Below, piece after piece: positions 38,446 to 46,013 of a stretch of DNA of 64,000 nucleotides. The DNA is from Streptomyces venezuelae (GTDB lineage: Bacteria > Actinomycetota > Actinomycetes > Streptomycetales > Streptomycetaceae), in assembly GCF_008642295.1 (NCBI RefSeq), contig NZ_CP029190.1, positions 4,261,501 to 4,325,500 of the forward strand. The letters are read 5' to 3'. Within the stretch, counting starts at the first letter, position 1. The number at the start of each line of letters is the position of its first letter. Position numbers and translations under genes: made by a program. Under the pieces are notes generated by a model. That model searched no databases. It had not been told where the DNA came from and saw nothing but the letters and a program-made list of their open reading frames with translations.

Positions 38446-39885
38446 CTAGCCGGGCTCGATGGCGCCCTCCCGGCCGGGCACGGCGGACGCCCGCCGCCGC
38501 TCCCAGCCGTCGAGAGCGGTCAGACAGGCGTGGTCGAAATGGCGCAGCCCGCTCAGGTCGATCCGCACCGGCCGGTCGGCGGGCAGGGCATCGAGCGCAT
38601 CGAGCAGCTTCGGCAGCCGGAGAAAACTGGCGTTCCCGGCTACCCGCACCCGGAGCACCTCTCCCTCCCATGCCTGCTCGATGTGCACATTCGAGGTGTC
38701 CCAGGCCGCCTTGGTCACGGCCAGGCCCAGCCCGACCAGCACCCCCTCGAAGAGGTTCGTGGCCACGATCGCCCCGGCCGTCACCACCAGCACCACGGCC
38801 TCGCCCCGGTGCGTCTGCCAGAGCCCGACGACCGCCCGGCCCGGCAGCAGCTTCCAACCGGCATACAGCAGCACCCCGGCCAAGGCCGCCAGCGGCACCA
38901 CTCCCAACAGCCCGGGTACGCACACGGCGAACACCAGCAGCCAGCCGCCGTGCAGGATCCGGGCGGCCCGGGTCCGCGCCCCGGCCTCCACATTGGTTGC
39001 GCTGCGCACGATCACGGCAGTCATCGGCAGGGCGCCCAGCAGTCCGCACAGGGCATTGCCCACCCCCTGGCCGATCAGCTCCCGGTCGTAGTCCGTTCGC
39101 GGCCCGTCGTGCATCCGGTCCACGGCGGCAGCACTGAACAGTGTCTCGGCGGACGCGATCAGAGCGAGGGCGACCACGGTGCCCACCGCGCCGGCCGAGG
39201 CCAGCACCGCGAAGTCCGCCGCGGCCGGCGGCGCCACGGCGGCGAGCACGCCCGCCACCTCGACCCGGTCGACCGGCAGGTGCAGCCACCAGGCCACGAC
39301 TGCGGCAGCAGCCACCCCGACCAGCGCCCCGGGGACGATCCGCACCCGCGCGGGCATCCGGCGCCAGCCGACCATCACGGACACGGTCCCGGCACCGAGG
39401 GCGGCCGCGGCCCAGTCGGCCTGCCCGAGGAGCCGGCCCAGCCCGGCGACCTTCTCCAGGGTTCCGCCCGGGGCCGCCACGTCCCCCAGGGCGTACAGCT
39501 GCCCGGCGATCAGCACGAGCCCGATTCCCGCCAGCATGCCGTGCACCACGGCCACCGAGATCGCCCGGAACCAGCGCCCCAGCCCCAGCACCCCCAAGGC
39601 CAGCTGCACCACTCCGGCGGTCAGCACCAGCACCCCGAGCGCGGCCGGGCCATACGCCCGCACGGCCTCGTACACGAGCACGGTCAACCCGGCCGCCGGC
39701 CCGCTGACCTGCAAGGCGCTCCCGCGGAACCACCCGGTCACCAGGCCGCCCACGATTCCGGTGACGATTCCCAGCTCGGCCGGTACCCCGGAGGCCACGG
39801 CCACTCCCACACAGAGCGGCAATGCGACCAGCGCAACGACAACGGACGCCCCGAAGTCCTCGCGGAATGTGCCGGCCCCTGACAT
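38446..39885 (-). CDS. SulP-family anion transporter with STAS domain
   Basis: 479 residues, ATG 39885 with AGGGGG 7 bases upstream; the frame's further extension to 39990 lacks a start signal. Ten or more membrane segments (10-380), with TFREDFGASVVVALVALPLCVGVAVASGVPAELG in pieces matching the SulP entry motif, NVEAGARTRAARILHGG, and a C-terminal STAS domain (about 395-479: VRIDLSGLRHFDHACLTALD). It moves sulfate, bicarbonate or another anion; the substrate cannot be read. Shorter than typical SulP proteins (about 550), mainly by a brief linker. Confidence 0.87.
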   Translation of the reverse strand: MSGAGTFREDFGASVVVALVALPLCVGVAVASGVPAELGIVTGIVGGLVTGWFRGSALQVSGPAAGLTVLVYEAVRAYGPAALGVLVLTAGVVQLALGVLGLGRWFRAISVAVVHGMLAGIGLVLIAGQLYALGDVAAPGGTLEKVAGLGRLLGQADWAAAALGAGTVSVMVGWRRMPARVRIVPGALVGVAAAAVVAWWLHLPVDRVEVAGVLAAVAPPAAADFAVLASAGAVGTVVALALIASAETLFSAAAVDRMHDGPRTDYDRELIGQGVGNALCGLLGALPMTAVIVRSATNVEAGARTRAARILHGGWLLVFAVCVPGLLGVVPLAALAGVLLYAGWKLLPGRAVVGLWQTHRGEAVVLVVTAGAIVATNLFEGVLVGLGLAVTKAAWDTSNVHIEQAWEGEVLRVRVAGNASFLRLPKLLDALDALPADRPVRIDLSGLRHFDHACLTALDGWERRRASAVPGREGAIEPG

Positions 39886-39916
39886 ACGAGAACCCCCTGT
39901 CCACACGGTGATGGTC

Positions 39917-39958
39917 GTCACCCAGCGTGGTGGTTCCACCAGTCCACGCATAAGTGAC
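39917..39958. promoter_or_regulatory. Nested inverted repeat upstream of the SulP gene
   Basis: GTCAC (39917-39921) / GTGAC (39954-39958) and GCGTGG (39925-39930) / CCACGC (39944-39949) enclose TGGTTCCACCA. The symmetric arrangement 32-73 bp before the start codon looks like an operator; a hairpin in the leader is the alternative. Confidence 0.35.
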
Positions 39959-40045
39959 CACAGGGGGCCCAGAGGGAGCGCGCGGCGCACGCGCCCCGCA
40001 CACGACCGGGCGAGCGCCGACCGGCGCAGAGAAAGTGATGAAGGG

Positions 40046-40117
40046 GCGGGGCGGCCGGATTCGAACCGGCGTCCTCCTCCATGCTGTGTAGGCGCACTAC
40101 CTCTGTGCTACGACCCC
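40046..40117 (-). pseudogene. tRNA-like element with abnormal anticodon loop
   Basis: Read on the minus strand from 40117, it has a normal D-arm (TAGCAC-AGAGGTA-GTGC), a normal T-arm (GCCGG-TTCGAAT-CCGGC) and an acceptor that pairs well only if one T is bulged. The anticodon stem (CCTAC/GGAGG) has an A-G mismatch and the 7-base loop ACAGCAT lacks the invariant U33. No standard anticodon assignment works. It is either a decayed tRNA gene or a tRNA-like RNA with another use. Confidence 0.55.
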
Positions 40118-40203
40118 GCCTTGTTCATGATCCTAACCAACCGCCCGGCGGCGTGCCCGGGGTTTTTTCCCGGTGCCACGGGTGCCGTCGGCCCGCATGA
40201 CAA

Positions 40204-40260
40204 GGGCACAACGCGGGCAGTCGTCGAGGCGGTCCTCGGCGTTGTGCCCCCGTTGTGCCC
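40204..40260 (-). terminator. Inverted repeat with tandem arm after yajQ
   Basis: GGGCACAACG (40204-40213) can pair with CGTTGTGCCC at 40240-40249 or with its tandem copy at 40251-40260. Being 45 bp past the yajQ stop on the minus strand, it is probably its terminator, with an alternative pairing partner. Confidence 0.5.
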
Positions 40261-40304
40261 TGTCAGGCTTGCCTATGAGCGTTTGTGCAGGTCAGAGACC
40301 CTGA

Positions 40305-40793
40305 TCAGCGGTAGTTCACAAACTGGATCGCGAAGTCCAGGTCCTTGCCCTTGAGAAGCGCCTGCACGGCCTGCAGGTCGTCCCGGCTCTTGGAGCTGAC
40401 CCGGAGCTCGTCGCCCTGGACCTGCGCCTTGACGCCCTTGGGGCCCTCGTCGCGGATGATCTTCGCGACCTTCTTGGCGTTCTCCTGGGAGATGCCCTCC
40501 TCGATCGAGGCGAAGATCTTGTACTCCTTGCCGGACAGCTGGGGCTCGCCGGCGTCCAGCGCCTTCAGCGAGATCCCGCGCTTGACCAGCTTGGTCTCGA
40601 AGACGTCGAGGACGGCCTTGACGCGCTCCTCGGAGTTCGCCTCCATCAGGATCTTCTCGCCGGACCAGGCGATGGTGGCGCCGGTGCCCTTGAAGTCGTA
40701 GCGCTGCGAGAGCTCCTTGGCGGCCTGGTTGAGGGCGTTGTCGACCTCCTGCCGCTCGACCTTCGAGACGATGTCGAAACTGGAGTCGGCCAT
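40305..40793 (-). CDS. yajQ: YajQ family nucleotide-binding protein
   Basis: 162 residues (family about 163), ATG 40793 with AAGGAG 9 bases upstream. Two-domain ferredoxin-like fold: [20 protein letters not shown] at the start, QRYDFKG, then [29 protein letters not shown] split across the C-terminal strand. YajQ proteins bind nucleotides or tRNA; some bind cyclic-di-GMP. Cytosolic. An in-frame extension upstream to 40994 has no family similarity. It sits next to a tRNA gene. Confidence 0.92.
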   Translation of the reverse strand: MADSSFDIVSKVERQEVDNALNQAAKELSQRYDFKGTGATIAWSGEKILMEANSEERVKAVLDVFETKLVKRGISLKALDAGEPQLSGKEYKIFASIEEGISQENAKKVAKIIRDEGPKGVKAQVQGDELRVSSKSRDDLQAVQALLKGKDLDFAIQFVNYR

Positions 40794-40994
40794 GTGCTGT
40801 GGCTCCTTGAAGTCGGCTGCGATGTGCTCGGGGGACGCGGACCGGACATCCCCGCTCCGCACCGCAAAGCCTAGCCACCGCGCCCGCCACACGTGCTGAT
40901 CAATCCAGTGGCGAAGCATCCTCCGACATCGGGTATCGTTTACGTCGTTGCCAGAGAGCACCGCCGAAAAGCGGACTCCCCGGCGGCATCCCAT

Positions 40995-41076
40995 GGCGGT
41001 GTGCCCGAGTGGCCAATGGGAGCGGACTGTAAATCCGTCGGCTTAGCCTACCCAGGTTCGAATCCTGGCGCCGCCA
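40995..41076 (+). tRNA. tRNA-Tyr (GTA)
   Basis: 82 nt, no encoded CCA. Acceptor GGCGGTG/CGCCGCC pairs fully (one G-U), anticodon loop CTGTAAA with GTA at 41029-41031, long class II variable arm, T-loop TTCGAAT. In S. coelicolor/S. lividans the integrative element SLP1 uses a tRNA-Tyr gene as its attachment site, and from recalled gene order this may be the same locus; here nothing is inserted. Confidence 0.95.
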
Positions 41077-41082
41077 CGCGAT

Positions 41083-41117
41083 GAGAAGACCCCCGTGCAG
41101 CGCACGGGGGTCTTCTC
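41083..41117 (+). terminator. tRNA-Tyr terminator
   Basis: Perfect 16-bp stem (41083-41098 with 41102-41117), 3-base loop, 7 bp after the tRNA. Confidence 0.88.
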
Positions 41118-41161
41118 GCATATCACTCGTATCGTCCGCGGCGCACCGTCGTTGTCCACGC

Positions 41162-41599
41162 GTGAAATGGACTTCTGAGACGCGAGGCAAAGTGAGCGGC
41201 GGGGTGCTGGGGGCCCTGTTGGCCGCCGGGGTGCCGGCTCTGGTCGGGGCCGCGCTGCACACCGGCAGCGGCGAGCCCTACGTGGAGACCCGGCTGTACT
41301 TCGGGACCCAGCGGGCCGCCGGAGGAGAGATCGGGAGGGCCGAGTTCATGCGGTTCCTCGACCGGGAGGTCACCCCGGGCTTCCCGGAGGGGCTCACCCT
41401 GCAGGACGGGTACGGACAGTGGCGGGGCGCCGACGGCCGGATCGTCCGCGAGACCTCCTACGAGCTGATCCTGCTGTACCCGGAGAAGGCGGCCGACGAG
41501 CGGGACACCCGCATCGAGCGGATCCGGCGGGCCTACCAGGACGAGTTCCGGCAGGACTCCGTCGGCCGGTCCGACGACCCGGTCACCGTCGACTTCTGA
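41162..41599 (+). CDS. DUF3574 exported protein
   Basis: 145 residues from GTG 41162; GTG 41192 is an alternative. The first start gives a basic n-region (KWTSETRGK) before the hydrophobic stretch GGVLGALLAAGVPALVGAA, a likely signal peptide. The rest is the DUF3574 domain: YVETRLYFGTQ, FLDREVTPGFPEGLTLQDG, GQWRGADGRIVRETSYELIL. Function of the family is unknown. Lies immediately after the tRNA-Tyr terminator. Confidence 0.75.
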   Translation: MKWTSETRGKVSGGVLGALLAAGVPALVGAALHTGSGEPYVETRLYFGTQRAAGGEIGRAEFMRFLDREVTPGFPEGLTLQDGYGQWRGADGRIVRETSYELILLYPEKAADERDTRIERIRRAYQDEFRQDSVGRSDDPVTVDF

Positions 41600-41612
41600 C
41601 CGGCGGCGCCGG

Positions 41613-42269
41613 TCAGTTGCCGGCCACGTCCTTCACCGCGACCTCCACCGGAGTGGTGCCCTCGACCAGTTCCAGGGTCAGGCCGGCCGTGGCCGGGGTG
41701 TCGATGAGTTCGGCCAGGACCGCGGCGACGTCATCGCGCGAGACCGGGCCCGGACCGGTGTGTGCCTCGAGGCGGATCCGGCCGGTGCCCGGCTCGTCCG
41801 TCAGGGAACCCGGGCGCAGCACCGTCCACTCCAGGCCGAGCCGGGTGCGGAGGTGGTCGTCCGCCTCACCCTTCGCGCGCAGGTAGAAGTCGAAGACCTC
41901 GTCACCGGGGTGGTGGGAGTCGGCACCCATCGAAGAGACCATCAGGAACCGCCGCACCCGGGCCCGTTCGGCCGCGTCCGTGAACAGCACGGCCGCGCCC
42001 CGGTCCACCGTGTCCTTGCGTGCCACCCCGCTGCCCGGACCCGCGCCCGCCGCGAACACGGCCGTCTCCGCGCCCTGCAGGATGCCGGCGACATGCTCCA
42101 CGGAGGCGGACTCCAGGTCGCACAGCACCGGTTCGGCGCCGGCCTCCCGCAGGTCGTCGCCCTGCTCCGGGTCGCGGATGATGCCTGCGACCTCGTACCC
42201 GCGCGCGGCAAGCAGCCGCTCCAGCCGCAGCGCGATCTGACCGTGTCCACCCGCGATGACGATGCGCAT
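41613..42269 (-). CDS. NAD(P)-binding atypical short-chain dehydrogenase (NmrA-like)
   Basis: 218 residues, ATG 42269. Rossmann entry MRIVIAGGHGQIALRLERLL with GGxGxI glycine pattern (residues 7-12); SSMG replaces the usual serine motif and the YxxxK pair appears as FYLRAKGEADDHL, where Tyr is shifted. WTVLRPGSLTDEPGTG is typical of NAD(P)H-binding/NmrA-like proteins. Such proteins act as small oxidoreductases or redox sensors. Convergent with the DUF3574 gene (13-bp gap). Confidence 0.8.
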   Translation of the reverse strand: MRIVIAGGHGQIALRLERLLAARGYEVAGIIRDPEQGDDLREAGAEPVLCDLESASVEHVAGILQGAETAVFAAGAGPGSGVARKDTVDRGAAVLFTDAAERARVRRFLMVSSMGADSHHPGDEVFDFYLRAKGEADDHLRTRLGLEWTVLRPGSLTDEPGTGRIRLEAHTGPGPVSRDDVAAVLAELIDTPATAGLTLELVEGTTPVEVAVKDVAGN

Positions 42270-42312
42270 GTCCCGACGGTACGACGAGCCGCCCGTGCGC
42301 GCCCGCGCACGC

Positions 42313-43563
42313 TCAGGGCCCTGGCTCCATACGGCCCTGGCGGGGGAGGTCCAGGGCCACCGCCACCGCCGAGTCGCAGTACTCCCGGACGGCGCTGGTG
42401 CGGGCCACGACCCGGCCCCGGTGGATCACGATCCGGCTGTAGGCCAGGGACAGCACCCCGGCGATCCCGTCCCCGCGTACGGCCAGGAGCTCGGCCGGGA
42501 AGCCCGCCTCCACCCGGATCTCGGGCAGGGCCATCGCCGACCGGGCCGCCGCGCTGACCGTGTCGTACGCCTCGGCGGGCCGCAGCCCGCCCTGGGAGGC
42601 GAGCAGGTACGCCGCTTCCAGCGGGTCACCGCGGCCCACCGGGTTCCCCGCGTCGCGCAGGGCCCCGCTGCCCGCCGCGACGCGTACTCCGGCGGCGCGC
42701 AGCAGCCGGACCGGGGCGGTGCGCAGGCTCCGGCGTTCCAGGGCCGCGCAGTCGCCCTGCGGCAGACAGGTGACCCGTACGCCGGCGGCGGCCAGCCGCT
42801 CGGCGGTCCGGGTCGCCACGTCGAGGGGGAGGCGGGAGAGGCCGCCGCAGGGGCCGATGGTGACCCCGGGGCGCAGGCCGGCCGCCATGGCTGCGAGGCG
42901 GGCCAGCCGGGCCGGGTCGTCCCCGTCGGTGTGCAGGTCCACCGGGCAGCCGTGCTCGGCCGCCAGTTCCAGTACGGCTTCGATGAACCCGGTCGGGTCC
43001 GGGTCCAGATCGGGGCAGCCGCCGACCACCGCGGCGCCCATCTTCACGGCGTCCCGGAGCATGGCCAGCCCGTTCGCCCCGGCCGTTCCGGTCAGCAGCC
43101 GGGGGACCGCCACGGCCGTCAGGTCGGTGAGGCCGCGCAGCGAGCGGCGGGCCTGGAGGACCGCCTCCATCGGCGCCAGTCCGTGGACGTCGTCGATCCG
43201 GACGTGGGAGCGGACGGCGGTGGCGCCGTGGCCGAGCTGGAGCAGGGCCGCCTCGGTGGACCGGCGTTGTACCTCGTCGGCGGTGTACGGCACGGGGCCT
43301 TCGGTGCCGGCGGTGAGTGCGGTGTCCCCGTGGGCATGGGGTTCCGCAGGGGCGGGCAGCAGTAGATAGCCACTCAGATCGACCCGGGACGGCCCGGGGC
43401 CGGGCAGGCTGCCCGCGGTGCCGACGGCCTGGATGCGGCCGGCGCTGAGCCGGACGTCCACCGTCCGGCCGTCGGTGAGGCGGGCTCCGGCGAGCAGCAG
43501 GGTGGTCGCTTCGGCGGCGGATCCGTGCGCGGCACCGTGTCCGTGTGCGTGGCTGTCGGGCAT
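42313..43563 (-). CDS. Amidohydrolase-superfamily protein, apparently lacking key catalytic residues
   Basis: 416 residues from ATG 43563 (GGAG upstream). Overall similar to bacterial cytosine deaminase-type enzymes: EPHAHGDTAL holds the HxH metal pair, TAVRSHVRIDDVHG and VDLHTD the third region. However, VDLHTDGDDP has Gly where the catalytic Glu of H-x-D-E is expected, VTIGPCGGLS has Pro at the position of the fourth metal His (V-x-G-H-C), and AAGSGALRD has Gly at the metal Asp (G-S-D). So deamination is unlikely. A binding or regulatory role, or altered chemistry, is possible. Not a frameshift: the frame is intact throughout. Confidence 0.75.
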   Translation of the reverse strand: MPDSHAHGHGAAHGSAAEATTLLLAGARLTDGRTVDVRLSAGRIQAVGTAGSLPGPGPSRVDLSGYLLLPAPAEPHAHGDTALTAGTEGPVPYTADEVQRRSTEAALLQLGHGATAVRSHVRIDDVHGLAPMEAVLQARRSLRGLTDLTAVAVPRLLTGTAGANGLAMLRDAVKMGAAVVGGCPDLDPDPTGFIEAVLELAAEHGCPVDLHTDGDDPARLARLAAMAAGLRPGVTIGPCGGLSRLPLDVATRTAERLAAAGVRVTCLPQGDCAALERRSLRTAPVRLLRAAGVRVAAGSGALRDAGNPVGRGDPLEAAYLLASQGGLRPAEAYDTVSAAARSAMALPEIRVEAGFPAELLAVRGDGIAGVLSLAYSRIVIHRGRVVARTSAVREYCDSAVAVALDLPRQGRMEPGP

Positions 43564-43784
43564 CGCGCTCCTGCGGTGGCTCGGGCGGTTCCTGGGCCGG
43601 CGCCGAGGCACGACCCAAGATCACGCAGCGTGCTCAGAGCCTAGGGCGCCGACCTGCCCGCTTCGCGGAAGAGCCGAATAGTCGTACCGGTGTCGCGCCT
43701 TGGCGCCACGCCCGCCCCAGGCGCCCCTCGGGGCACCCCGGACCTGCGGCGAAACCTGTGTGAGGGGTCCCTCCGGCAAAGGAT

Positions 43785-43814
43785 TTGGGCGATCGGCGGG
43801 AGGCCGTGTAATGT
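43785..43814 (+). promoter_or_regulatory. Promoter for the tRNA-Thr/tRNA-Met/rpmG unit
   Basis: TTGGGC (43785-43790), 18-bp spacer, TAATGT (43809-43814); predicted start near 43821, just before tRNA-Thr. A housekeeping-sigma type promoter. Confidence 0.55.
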
Positions 43815-43825
43815 CTTCCCTGCTC

Positions 43826-43898
43826 GCCCCAATAGCTCAGTCGGTAGAGCGTCTCCATGGTAAGGAGAAGGTCTGCGGTTCGATTCCGCATTGGGGCT
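43826..43898 (+). tRNA. tRNA-Thr (GGT)
   Basis: 73 nt without CCA. Acceptor GCCCCAA/TTGGGGC, anticodon loop ATGGTAA with GGT at 43859-43861, T-arm GCGG-TTCGATT-CCGC. The upstream 260 bp (43564-43825) hold only the promoter. Confidence 0.95.
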
Positions 43899-43946
43899 CT
43901 GGTGAGAGAGGTTCCCCACCTACGGGTGGGGAAGCGATCACATCAA

Positions 43947-44019
43947 AGCGGCGTAGCTCAGTCGGTAGAGCAAGCGGCTCATAATCGCTGTGTCACCGGT
44001 TCAAGTCCGGTCGCCGCTA
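43947..44019 (+). tRNA. tRNA-Met (CAT), elongator
   Basis: 73 nt. Acceptor AGCGGCG/CGCCGCT, anticodon loop CTCATAA with CAT at 43980-43982, T-arm ACCGG-TTCAAGT-CCGGT. A-T at position 1-72 and no three-G-C anticodon stem pattern, so it is an elongator rather than initiator. Confidence 0.92.
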
Positions 44020-44108
44020 CACACAGTAGCCGATTGCGGGGTCGGTCTCCCGATCGGCTACTCTTTTATGCGTTCATCCGTCCATTAGTCCGTCCAAGGA
44101 GCACTCAC

Positions 44109-44273
44109 GTGGCTGCCACCGACGTCCGCCCGAAGATCACGCTGGCCTGCGTGGAGTGCAAGGAGCGGAACTACATCACCAAGAAGAACCGGCGCAACAA
44201 CCCGGACCGTCTTGAGATGAAGAAGCACTGCCCGCGCTGCAACTCGCACACCGCGCACCGCGAGACCCGCTAG
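44109..44273 (+). CDS. rpmG: 50S ribosomal protein L33
   Basis: 54 residues, GTG 44109 preceded by AAGGAG. Zinc-binding form: CVEC and CPRC cysteine pairs, with [20 protein letters not shown]. It follows tRNA-Thr and tRNA-Met directly, and may share their transcript. Streptomyces also has zinc-free paralogues elsewhere that are made under zinc limitation. Confidence 0.95.
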
Positions 44274-44307
44274 TCACTGGCGAAGTCTCGAATACAGGCA
44301 CCGTCAT

Positions 44308-44336
44308 GAGGTCGTCCCCTTCCGGGGGACGGCCTC
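44308..44336 (+). terminator. rpmG terminator
   Basis: 12-bp stem (44308-44319 with 44324/5-44336, one G-U) and TTCC loop, 34 bp after the rpmG stop. Confidence 0.75.
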
Positions 44337-44395
44337 GTGTCGTTTCCGAATGTGCCGCCCTCGTGTCGTTCCTCGTGTCGTTCCTTGTGTCGTTC
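44334..44395 (+). repeat. 12-bp tandem repeat CTCGTGTCGTTC upstream of the MaoC pair
   Basis: Three adjacent copies at 44360-44371, 44372-44383 and 44384-44395 (last with one change), plus a separated copy at 44334-44345. They end 21 bp before the MaoC start, within its leader or promoter. Confidence 0.7.
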
Positions 44396-44415
44396 TCAAC
44401 AGGAGGTAGTGAGCC

Positions 44416-44868
44416 ATGGCGCTCGACCAGTCCTTCGTGGGGCGGACCTACCCGCCCACCGATCCGTACGAGGTCGGCCGGGAGAAGATCCGCGAATTCG
44501 CCGAATCGGTGGGCGACGCCAATCCCGCCTACACGGATCCCGATGTCGCCAAGGCGCTCGGCCACCTCGATGTGATCGCCCCGCCGACCTTTGTGTTCGC
44601 CATCACCTTCAAGGCGGCGGGCCAGGTCATCGCGGACCCGCAGCTCGGCCTGGACTACAGCCGGGTGGTGCACGGGGACCAGAAGTTCGCCTACTCCCGC
44701 CCGGTGCGCGCCGGTGACCGGCTCTCCGTCACCTCCACCATCGAGGCGATCAAGTCCCTGGCGGGCAACGACATCCTCGACATCCGTGGCGAGGTTCACG
44801 ACGAGACCGGCGAGCACGTGGTGACGGCCTGGACCAAGCTCGTCTCCCGCGCCGCCGAGGAGGCCTGA
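44416..44868 (+). CDS. MaoC-like N-terminal hot-dog dehydratase subunit (HadA/HadC-like)
   Basis: 150 residues, ATG 44416 with AGGAGG upstream. Hot-dog fold of the FAS1-DH N-terminal (UPF0336) type: REKIREFAESVGDANPAY, APPTFVFAITF, VVHGDQKFAYSRPVRAGDRL. It lacks the D-x5-H catalytic pair of hydratase 2, so it is the substrate-binding partner of the next gene, as in mycobacterial HadAB/HadBC (3R)-hydroxyacyl-ACP dehydratases. Start of the partner is one base after the stop. Confidence 0.85.
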   Translation: MALDQSFVGRTYPPTDPYEVGREKIREFAESVGDANPAYTDPDVAKALGHLDVIAPPTFVFAITFKAAGQVIADPQLGLDYSRVVHGDQKFAYSRPVRAGDRLSVTSTIEAIKSLAGNDILDIRGEVHDETGEHVVTAWTKLVSRAAEEA

Positions 44869-44869
44869 G

Positions 44870-45298
44870 ATGACCGCACAGATCCGTTTCGCGGACGTTG
44901 AGGTCGGCACCGAGCTGCCGGCCCGGTCCTTCCCCGTGACGCGTGCCACTCTCGTCCAGTACGCGGGTGCCTCCGGCGACTTCAACCCGATCCACTGGAA
45001 CGAGAAGTTCGCCAAGGAGGTCGGCCTGCCCGACGTCATCGCACACGGCATGTTCACCATGGCCGAGGCGATCCGGGTGGTCACCGACTGGGCGGGCGAC
45101 CCGGGCGCGGTCGTCGAGTACGGGGTGCGGTTCACCAAGCCGGTCGTGGTCCCGAACGACGACGAGGGTGCGCTGATCGAGGTCAGCGCCAAGGTCGCGG
45201 CGCTGCTGGAGGACAACCGGGTGCGGGTGGACCTGACGGCGGTGAGCGCCGGCCAGAAGGTCCTCGGCATGTCCCGGGCCGTGGTGCAGCTGGCCTGA
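44870..45298 (+). CDS. MaoC-like dehydratase, catalytic subunit (HadB-like)
   Basis: 142 residues. The hydratase-2 motif YAGASGDFNPIHWNEKFAKE holds the catalytic Asp and His, followed by GLPDVIAHGMFTMAE. With the preceding gene it should form a heterodimer that dehydrates or hydrates (3R)-hydroxyacyl thioesters. Streptomyces have no mycolic acids, so the acyl substrate is unknown. Stop-start spacing of one base indicates coupling. Confidence 0.88.
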   Translation: MTAQIRFADVEVGTELPARSFPVTRATLVQYAGASGDFNPIHWNEKFAKEVGLPDVIAHGMFTMAEAIRVVTDWAGDPGAVVEYGVRFTKPVVVPNDDEGALIEVSAKVAALLEDNRVRVDLTAVSAGQKVLGMSRAVVQLA

Positions 45299-45365
45299 CC
45301 GGCGGTTCTCCACCGAAGCGGCGTCCCGCCCGGCTCCCGTCCGGCGCGCGGCGCCGCTTTTTCCC

Positions 45366-45395
45366 TTGACATAGTTAGTGATTGAGCACTAACTT
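45366..45395 (+). promoter_or_regulatory. Promoter of the tetR gene with operator O1
   Basis: TTGACA (45366-45371), 18-bp spacer, TAACTT (45390-45395). The spacer contains GTTAGTG (45374-45380) and CACTAAC (45387-45393), a perfect 7+7 inverted repeat with 6-bp spacer. The predicted transcript start is almost at the ATG (45402). Confidence 0.75.
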
Positions 45396-45401
45396 ATTGC
45401 C

Positions 45402-45971
45402 ATGGCAAGGATGAGCGCAGACGAGCGGCGCGAGAGCGTGATCCGTGCGGCGATGCACGAGTTCGCCCGCGGTGGGTACTACGGCACCTCCACCGAGGCG
45501 ATCGCCAAGCGGGTCGGTGTCTCGCAGCCCTATCTGTTCCGGCTCTTCCCCAACAAGCAGGCGATCTTCGTCGCGGCGGCCTCCCGCTGCCTGGCCGACA
45601 CCCGCCGGGTCTTCGCCGAGGCCGCCGAAGGGCTGCACGGCGAGGAGGCCCTGCACGCCATGGCAGAGGCCTACACCCGGCTGATCGCCGAGGATCCCGA
45701 CAAGCTCCAGATGCAGCTCCAGACGTACGTGGCCGTTGCGGCGGCCGAGGCGGCGGGCGACCGCGAGTTCGGCGAACTCGTCCGGGCCGGCTGGCTGGAA
45801 CTCTGGGACACCGTGCATCTGCCCCTCGGCGCAGATGTGAACGAGACCACCACCTTCATGGCGTACGGGATGCTCATCAACACCCTCGCCGCCATGGGCT
45901 TTCCGCCCGGACACCGGATCTGGGAAGGCTTCTACACCTCGGCCCGCACCAAGGGCGACCCGGAGGAGTAG
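45402..45971 (+). CDS. TetR-family transcriptional repressor
   Basis: 189 residues. N-terminal helix-turn-helix at about 8-55 (RRESVIRAAMHEFARGGYYG, then TSTEAIAKRVGVSQPYLFRL FPNK in two pieces). The C-terminal ligand domain is unassigned. Operators of the same design lie in its own promoter (45374-45393) and before the MFS gene (46014-46033). The simplest reading is a drug-responsive repressor of itself and the efflux pump that follows 78 bp downstream. Confidence 0.9.
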   Translation: MARMSADERRESVIRAAMHEFARGGYYGTSTEAIAKRVGVSQPYLFRLFPNKQAIFVAAASRCLADTRRVFAEAAEGLHGEEALHAMAEAYTRLIAEDPDKLQMQLQTYVAVAAAEAAGDREFGELVRAGWLELWDTVHLPLGADVNETTTFMAYGMLINTLAAMGFPPGHRIWEGFYTSARTKGDPEE

Positions 45972-46013
45972 GCGCCTCATGCGCTCCTGCGGCGCATTCT
46001 TCTGCCCACGAAA

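Noticed and set aside
40046..41600. Integrated element between the tRNA-like sequence and tRNA-Tyr
   Set aside because: Only yajQ, a conserved chromosomal gene, lies between; no integrase, excisionase or duplicated att sequence was found.
43564..43784. Short frames upstream of tRNA-Thr resembling database 'RPDSNRR/ESNRR' proteins
   Set aside because: These are translations through tRNA genes on the reverse strand, a well-known source of false proteins.
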